DNA of 11,563 nt from Paracoccaceae bacterium (GTDB taxonomy: Bacteria; Pseudomonadota; Alphaproteobacteria; Rhodobacterales; Rhodobacteraceae): contig SKKS01000401.1 of NCBI GenBank assembly GCA_007123625.1, positions 1-11,563 of the forward strand, in the 5' to 3' direction. Positions 7,546 to 11,563 of the stretch are shown piece by piece (position 1 is the stretch's first letter; the number at the start of each line of letters is the position of its first letter). The translations under genes and the position numbers were made by a program. The notes under the pieces are model-generated. The model had not been told where the DNA came from. It saw only the letters and a list, made by a program, of their open reading frames with translations, and searched no databases.

Positions 7546-9219
7546 TCAATCGACAATCGTCGCGCTGGCGTCTTCGCGGCGCAGCAGGATTTCGACGCGG
7601 CGGTTCTCGGCGCGCCCCTCGGGCGTTGCATTGCTGGCGATGGGCTCGTCCTCGCCCATGCCAATCACTTCGACGCGCGCCGGATCGGTCAACCTGGCCG
7701 CCACCATGCCGCGCACCGATTCCGCGCGGGCGACCGACAGCTCCTGGTTGTTGCGGAACCGCCCGCGCCCGCTCAGGGGCACGCTGTCGGTATGGCCCAC
7801 GATCTTGATGTCGCCGCCCTCGTTGTTCAACGCCTCGGCGATCCTTGCCGCGATGGGTTCGAACGCGGGGCGGGCATCTGCGCGGCCGGAATCGAACAGG
7901 ATCAGGTTGTTCGCGACGATGGCGATGAAATTGCCGCGGCTGTCCACGGTCAGCTCCCCGGCGTCGATCTGGTCCGCAAGCGCCTCGCGCAGGCGCTCCA
8001 GCTGGCCCGAGGCGGCGAAGGGTTGGGGCACATAGGCCTCTTCGGTGCGATCGGGCAGCGCCGGAAGGGTCGAGGCGCGCACCAGCACCAACCCGTCGGT
8101 CGGATGCAGCGCGCGCAGGTTGTTGGCGGCGACCTGCGCCTCGTCGGCCAAAAGCATCCGCATGAGGATATAGCTGCCGGTCAGCAGCGCCAGCACGAAG
8201 GCGCCGACCGCCCAGACCGGAACCCGCGCGCCGTGGCGCCGGGCCGCAATGGTCAGCCCCTGCCAGTGTGGCGAGATGTCGTCATCTTCGCGCGCGCGGA
8301 TGCGGCGCAGGGTCTCGTATATCTGGCGGCGCACGCGCTGCAGTTCGACATCGCCGCCCGGCGCCCCACGATACTGCCCCTCGAACCCCAGTTGCAGGCA
8401 GGTCAGCATCAACTCCAGCAGGTCATACTTGCGCACCGGGTCCTGCAGCGCCTTGTCCACTTCCTGAAAGAAGCCCACGCCCGAAGTGCGGCGCCCGAAG
8501 AACCGCGCGACCATTGCGTATTGCACCCACAGGTGCCGGTCGGTGCCCGGCAGGTTCTGCACGATGTCATCGGCGGTGCCGCACAGCGCGTATTTCGCCA
8601 CCATGGCGTCTTGCGGGTCGGCACCTGCGTCGATGGCGTTGCGCTCATAGGCTTCGATCTCGGCGGTCACATGGCGCATGAGGGGCTCGGCCTCCATGTC
8701 CACCACCTGGCTGCGCAAGCGGCCGAACAGCACCAGAAGCGCCGCCGCCGCGCCAGTCAGCGGGTTGCTGCCCGCCGCATGTCCGGTGGTGCGCGCGCGC
8801 AAGGCTTCGGCCAGCGGGATTTTCTGTCGGGGTGCGGACGGGTGCGCCTGTTGCGGTGCGGCCATGTCGGGGAAAAAGCCCTGTTCGGCAGGGCGCGCAC
8901 CCATCCAGGCCTGTGCGGCACCGAGGTCAGCTTCGAACCCCCTTGATTGCGGCGCGCCGAAGCTACCGGGGTCCGGCATTTCGCCGATCACAGTACGCTG
9001 CGCGGCGGGACGCCTGCCGCCTGGGTGTCCGGGCGGCGGCCCAAAGCCGCACCCGCCAGCCCCGCCACCGGGCGTCGGGGCCCCGCCGGGGGCGGGCACG
9101 CCCCAGATCGAATTGGGATCCTGCGCCGCCCACGGCCCCGACTGCGGGTCAGGAAAGCCCCCCGGCAGGGGCGCGATGACCGTGCGCTGCGGGGGCTTTT
9201 TCGGGGGCTGGTTACTCAT
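7546..9219 (-). CDS. tssL: T6SS inner-membrane protein TssL (DotU/ImpK family) with C-terminal OmpA-like domain
   Basis: This 557-residue protein has four parts. An N-terminal tail (1-150) is Pro/Gly-rich and disordered. A cytoplasmic DotU domain (about 152-320) follows, with the typical KYALCGTADDIV at 209-220. One membrane segment (about 333-357) leads to a periplasmic region with an OmpA/MotB-like peptidoglycan-binding domain (about 428-550), shown by NLILFDSGRADARP, GHTDSVPL and ELSVARAESVRG. TssL partners TssM in the membrane complex and contacts the baseplate, and the OmpA part anchors it to peptidoglycan. The tail holds two copies of QRTVI (11-15 and 74-78). In Agrobacterium, PpkA phosphorylates TssL near its N-terminus (Thr14, from memory) to recruit Fha, so Thr13 and Thr76 are candidate sites. 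The ATG overlaps the tssK TGA by four bases, with GGAGG seven bases upstream. Confidence 0.96.
   Translation of the reverse strand: MSNQPPKKPPQRTVIAPLPGGFPDPQSGPWAAQDPNSIWGVPAPGGAPTPGGGAGGCGFGPPPGHPGGRRPAAQRTVIGEMPDPGSFGAPQSRGFEADLGAAQAWMGARPAEQGFFPDMAAPQQAHPSAPRQKIPLAEALRARTTGHAAGSNPLTGAAAALLVLFGRLRSQVVDMEAEPLMRHVTAEIEAYERNAIDAGADPQDAMVAKYALCGTADDIVQNLPGTDRHLWVQYAMVARFFGRRTSGVGFFQEVDKALQDPVRKYDLLELMLTCLQLGFEGQYRGAPGGDVELQRVRRQIYETLRRIRAREDDDISPHWQGLTIAARRHGARVPVWAVGAFVLALLTGSYILMRMLLADEAQVAANNLRALHPTDGLVLVRASTLPALPDRTEEAYVPQPFAASGQLERLREALADQIDAGELTVDSRGNFIAIVANNLILFDSGRADARPAFEPIAARIAEALNNEGGDIKIVGHTDSVPLSGRGRFRNNQELSVARAESVRGMVAARLTDPARVEVIGMGEDEPIASNATPEGRAENRRVEILLRREDASATIVD
8974..9000 (-). 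other. Second QRTVI candidate phosphothreonine motif in TssL (Thr76)
   Basis: Codons CAG CGT ACT GTG ATC encode QRTVI, followed by GEMP. The motif repeats the one at the N-terminus with different codons. Its function as a kinase or FHA site is inferred from the Agrobacterium TssL switch. Confidence 0.45.
9160..9189 (-). other. First QRTVI candidate phosphothreonine motif in TssL (Thr13)
   Basis: Codons CAG CGC ACG GTC ATC encode QRTVI, followed by APLP, at residues 11-19. The position of Thr13 is almost that of the phosphorylated Thr14 reported for Agrobacterium TssL. I have not aligned the two proteins. Confidence 0.5.
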
Positions 9220-10550
9220 CCGCCCGCCTCCATGATCGCCCAGATTTCCAGCTCAAGCTCGGGCCAGTCCCCGGCGAAGTGCAGCCCGATGGCAGGCGCC
9301 GTCGAAAACTCGCGCCACATGGGCGAGCGCTTGTCGATGCCGAAATACACATGGCTGGTGACCGCCCGGATCTGGCGCGGCGGGGTGGGCATGTGGACCA
9401 ACTCCAGCCCGGGAAGGTTGTTGTCCACGATCTGGCCCATGCGGGTGTTGGGGCCGACCTTGCACAGGGCCGGAAACTGCTGCTGGATCTGGGTCAGGGG
9501 TTTGTCGGCGGCAACCTCGATCACAAACGCCGCGTCGCGGAACAGGTTGCGATCCTTGACCAGCGCGATGAAGGAATTCGGCACCGGCTGTTGCAGGTCC
9601 AGCCGGATCGCGCGGCTGAGGTCGCGCGAAAGCAACCGCTGGATGTCGCGCAGCACCGGGTCAAAGGTTTCTTCCAGACTGTCCTGATCGAACGCTGGGT
9701 ACTCGGGGCACAGCCGCGTGGTGTCGAAGGTCCACAACTCGCCGGCCAGCCGCACGAAGGTCAGGTACAGATCCGCCGGATGCACATAGCGCGAGGCCCG
9801 CAGATACCGCAGCCCGCTGATTTCACGGTTCAGAAGCAGAAGCATGAAATAATCGGTCGCCTGCAACCCCCCGCCCGAGGTCGGATCGGCCGCGTAACGC
9901 GCAAGCGAGGCTAGGCGCGTCTCCACCCAGCCCACCACGCGTTCAATCCACCCCGAAACCACCGGATGTGCATCCGCCGTCAGCACCGGCGGAGCAAAGG
10001 TTTCGTCCAGCACGATGGTCTTGTCGCGCACCTCGACCACGCGGGCGATGCGCAGGCAATGAAAGCCCGGTTTAGGGGTCTTTCGGACTTCCAGCGCGGC
10101 GCGGGGGTGGGCGATCTCGATATCCTGTTCCAGCCGCATGGCTGCGGCGCTGTCGGCGATCCGCTCCTGATCGAGCACGAAGCGCGAGGCGCGGCTGGAT
10201 TCGTCGTCGGTGCCGACTTCGCGCGTGTTGGGCTGGGCCATGGGCAATGTCAGCCAGATCAGCGCCCCTTCGGACCCTTCGGGCACCGGGACCGGCGCGG
10301 GCAGCGGGCTGGTGCCCGGCATGTCGAAGGGCGTGCCGTCGGGGAACAGACCCGCAGCGTCGCGCAGGCCGAACAGGTTCTGCTCGGCCAGGTCGCGGTC
10401 CATTTCCAGCCGCGAAAACCCCCAGGGGTAAGGCGAGGCATAGCGCGTGCGCGCTTCGACCAGCTTTTCCAGATACCGGTCCTGCTGCTGGAAATGGTGC
10501 TGCTGCAGGAACAGCCCTTCTTTCCAAGCGACCTTGCTATACCACGACAT
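9216..10550 (-). CDS. tssK: T6SS baseplate protein TssK (ImpJ/VasE family)
   Basis: This 444-residue cytoplasmic protein connects the phage-like baseplate to the TssL/TssM membrane complex as a trimer. The N-terminus is characteristic of the family: SWYSKVAWKEGLFLQQHHFQ. Later family-like segments are FSRLEMDRDLAEQNLFGL (around residue 47), the helical LRYLRASRYVHPADLYLTFV, and a C-terminal part containing HVYFGIDKRSP and ending LEIWAIMEAGG. No membrane segment is present. The start at 10548-10550 has GGAG five bases upstream and gives the classic MSWYSKVAW beginning. A longer frame starting twelve codons upstream is not supported. The stop overlaps the tssL start in an ATGA. It is the first gene of the close-packed run, after a 134-nt gap from clpV. 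Confidence 0.96.
   Translation of the reverse strand: MSWYSKVAWKEGLFLQQHHFQQQDRYLEKLVEARTRYASPYPWGFSRLEMDRDLAEQNLFGLRDAAGLFPDGTPFDMPGTSPLPAPVPVPEGSEGALIWLTLPMAQPNTREVGTDDESSRASRFVLDQERIADSAAAMRLEQDIEIAHPRAALEVRKTPKPGFHCLRIARVVEVRDKTIVLDETFAPPVLTADAHPVVSGWIERVVGWVETRLASLARYAADPTSGGGLQATDYFMLLLLNREISGLRYLRASRYVHPADLYLTFVRLAGELWTFDTTRLCPEYPAFDQDSLEETFDPVLRDIQRLLSRDLSRAIRLDLQQPVPNSFIALVKDRNLFRDAAFVIEVAADKPLTQIQQQFPALCKVGPNTRMGQIVDNNLPGLELVHMPTPPRQIRAVTSHVYFGIDKRSPMWREFSTAPAIGLHFAGDWPELELEIWAIMEAGG
9227..9231 (-). promoter_or_regulatory. Ribosome binding site of tssL inside the end of tssK
   Basis: GGAGG lies seven bases before the tssL ATG, within the last codons of tssK. With the ATGA stop/start overlap it indicates coupled translation of the two genes. 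Confidence 0.7.
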
Positions 10551-10555
10551 GAGGT

Positions 10556-10559
10556 CTCC
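10556..10559 (-). promoter_or_regulatory. Ribosome binding site of tssK
   Basis: GGAG lies five bases before the ATG at 10548-10550. It selects the MSWYSKVAW start over the longer frame. Confidence 0.6.
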
Positions 10560-10599
10560 GAATTTGCATGATCCCGGTGCCGCCATGCCACGATAAACG

Positions 10600-10635
10600 A
10601 TTATGGCCCCTGCACAAAGAACTCTCGGCCCCGCA
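10600..10635 (-). promoter_or_regulatory. Weak candidate promoter upstream of tssK
   Basis: In the clpV-tssK gap there is an AT-richer patch with CATAAT on the minus strand (10605-10600), five of six matches to a sigma-70 -10 box. A poor -35 match, CCGAGA, lies about 17 bases upstream. It would give a leader of about 40 bases before tssK. The patch stands out in GC-rich DNA, but the -35 is weak and no operator was recognised. Confidence 0.25.
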
Positions 10636-10637
10636 TG

Positions 10638-10650
10638 CGCAGCGACTGCG
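10638..10650. other. Small perfect inverted repeat between clpV and tssK
   Basis: CGCAG-CGA-CTGCG can form a five-base-pair hairpin 35-47 bases after the clpV stop. No run of T follows on the minus strand, so it is not a convincing intrinsic terminator. The rest of the 134-nt gap shows only another weak CGTGC/GCACG pairing next to the clpV end. Confidence 0.25.
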
Positions 10651-10684
10651 TCGCCCCCGTGCGGACAGGGACCGCGATTGCACG

Positions 10685-11563
10685 TCAGAAGAATGCATAA
10701 ACAAACCCGTCATCGCTTGTGGTGACATCGACTTTCGAAAACTCCACCCCGTCCAGCGTCCGGGTCAGGACCGCGCGCGACAGGTCGGGCAGGATGGTGT
10801 TGGTGATGATGTTGTCCACCATGCGCCCGCCGCTGTCGGGATCGTTGCACTGTGCCACGATGTGATCGACCACCGCATCCGCAAAGGTCAGCTTCGCATT
10901 GTGCCCGGATTTCATCCGCCGCGCGATGGCGTCGAGCTTCAGCCGCACAATCCCGCCCAGCACATTCGCCGACAGCGGGAAATAGGGGATGGTGACGATC
11001 CGCCCGATCAGCGCCGGCGGGAAGACCTCGAGCAGATAGGGCCGCAGCGCGGTATTCAGCGCCTCGGGGTCGGGGCGGGTGTCGCCCGTGGCGGCCATGT
11101 CCATGATCACATCGGTGCCCACGTTCGAGGTCAGCAAGATCACAGTGTTCTTGAAATCGATCCGCCGCCCCGTGCCATCCTCCATCAGACCCTTGTCAAA
11201 GACCTGAAAGAACAGCTCGTGCACGTCCGGGTGCGCCTTTTCGACCTCGTCCAGCAGCACCACCGAATAGGGCTTGCGGCGCACGGCTTCGGTCAGGCGC
11301 CCGCCCTCGCCATAGCCCACATAGCCCGGCGGCGCGCCCTTGAGCGCTGACACAGTATGCGCCTCCTGGAACTCGCTCATGTTGATGGTGAGGACGTTCT
11401 GTTCGCCGCCATACATCGCGTCAGCCAGCGCCAGCGCGGTTTCGGTCTTGCCCACACCTGACGGGCCACAGAGCATGAAGACCCCGATGGGCTTGCCGGG
11501 ATTGTCGAGCTTCGCGCGGTTGGTCTCGATGCGCTTGGCAATCTGCAACAGCCCATGGTCCTA
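10685..11563 (-). CDS. clpV: T6SS AAA+ ATPase ClpV (TssH), C-terminal part, running off the window with an amber codon at the edge
   Basis: The 292 codons between the TAG and the TGA stop encode the second ATPase domain and C-terminus of a ClpB-type unfoldase. ClpV disassembles contracted VipA/VipB sheath in the cytoplasm so the machine can be reused. Motifs in order are Walker A GPSGVGKTE, the pore-loop region GAPPGYVGYGEGG, Walker B VVLLDEVEKAH, sensor 1 LLTSNVGTD, and the sensor-2 region GGRMVDNIITNTILPDLS, which is ClpV-like rather than ClpB-like. The C-terminus DDGFVYAFF is complete. The full protein should be about 870-900 residues, so the first two thirds lie to the right. The last codon visible (11561-11563) reads TAG just before DHGLLQIAKR, where the family has Gln of the GQD motif. 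The gene may therefore be interrupted or read through. It precedes tssK on the same strand. Confidence 0.93.
11561..11563 (-). other. In-frame amber codon at the conserved GQD glutamine position of ClpV
   Basis: The minus strand reads TAG GAC CAT GGG CTG, giving stop-D-H-G-L. ClpB/ClpV proteins have Gly-Gln-(Asp/Asn/Glu) here, shortly before the Walker A motif of the second ATPase domain. A CAG-to-TAG change explains it. It occupies the last three bases of the window, so the upstream frame cannot be checked. Confidence 0.6.

Noticed and set aside
7530..7664. 45-codon N-terminal extension of TssM
   Set aside because: It overlaps tssL, reads like out-of-frame sequence, and the ATG at 7527-7529 has a strong ribosome site directly before the first membrane segment.
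5148..7808. Plus-strand frame of 886 codons opposite tssM and the end of tssL
   Set aside because: Composition is typical of an antisense shadow (His, Arg, Gln and Gly rich) with no domain. The minus-strand tssM and tssL motifs explain the sequence.
10551..10586. Twelve-codon N-terminal extension of TssK
   Set aside because: The family begins at MSWYSKVAW, and GGAG is placed correctly for the ATG at 10548-10550.
10638..10700. Intrinsic terminator after clpV
   Set aside because: Only short stems are found and no T-run follows on the minus strand.
1..11563. CRISPR array, tRNA, rRNA, insertion sequence or prophage signals
   Set aside because: I saw no spaced direct repeats, tRNA-like cloverleaf, transposase frame or terminal inverted repeats. 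The window is filled by T6SS genes.

Overview
The window is GC-rich, and every convincing gene lies on the minus strand in one tightly packed series. It encodes part of a type VI secretion system (T6SS) with its threonine-phosphorylation control module. Composition, exclusive use of TGA as the gene terminator, and the order tssK-tssL-tssM-tagF-pppA-ppkA (the impJ-to-impN order of Rhizobium and Agrobacterium, from memory) suggest an alphaproteobacterium, plausibly Rhodobacteraceae. The taxon is an inference.

Reading in the direction of transcription (right to left), the layout is as follows. The C-terminal AAA+ part of the sheath-recycling ATPase ClpV runs off the right edge. A 134-bp intergenic stretch follows, with a possible promoter. 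Next come baseplate protein TssK, inner-membrane protein TssL with a C-terminal OmpA-like peptidoglycan-binding domain, the large membrane NTPase-like protein TssM, TagF with a long disordered N-terminal extension, PP2C phosphatase PppA, and Ser/Thr kinase PpkA. From tssK to ppkA the genes overlap by 4 nt or are separated by 3, 16 or 66 nt, so they are very likely one operon.

TssK, TssL and TssM form the link between baseplate and membrane complex, and ClpV disassembles contracted sheath. PpkA, PppA and TagF form a post-translational switch. In Agrobacterium, PpkA phosphorylates a threonine near the N-terminus of TssL and an FHA protein reads that mark. Here TssL carries two copies of a QRTVI peptide (Thr13 and Thr76), and the PpkA N-terminal tail carries a related RTVL. 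These are candidate phospho-switch sites.

The most striking anomaly is a pair of in-frame amber codons. One (204-206) ends the kinase right after its catalytic domain, but the frame stays open for 67 more codons to the left edge with matching composition. The other (11561-11563) sits where ClpV/ClpB proteins carry the Gln of a conserved Gly-Gln-Asp motif. Both fit CAG-to-TAG changes, while all six genes whose natural C-terminus is visible end in TGA. The options are amber suppression or reassignment, independent nonsense mutations in a decaying locus, or sequence error. The window alone cannot decide between them.
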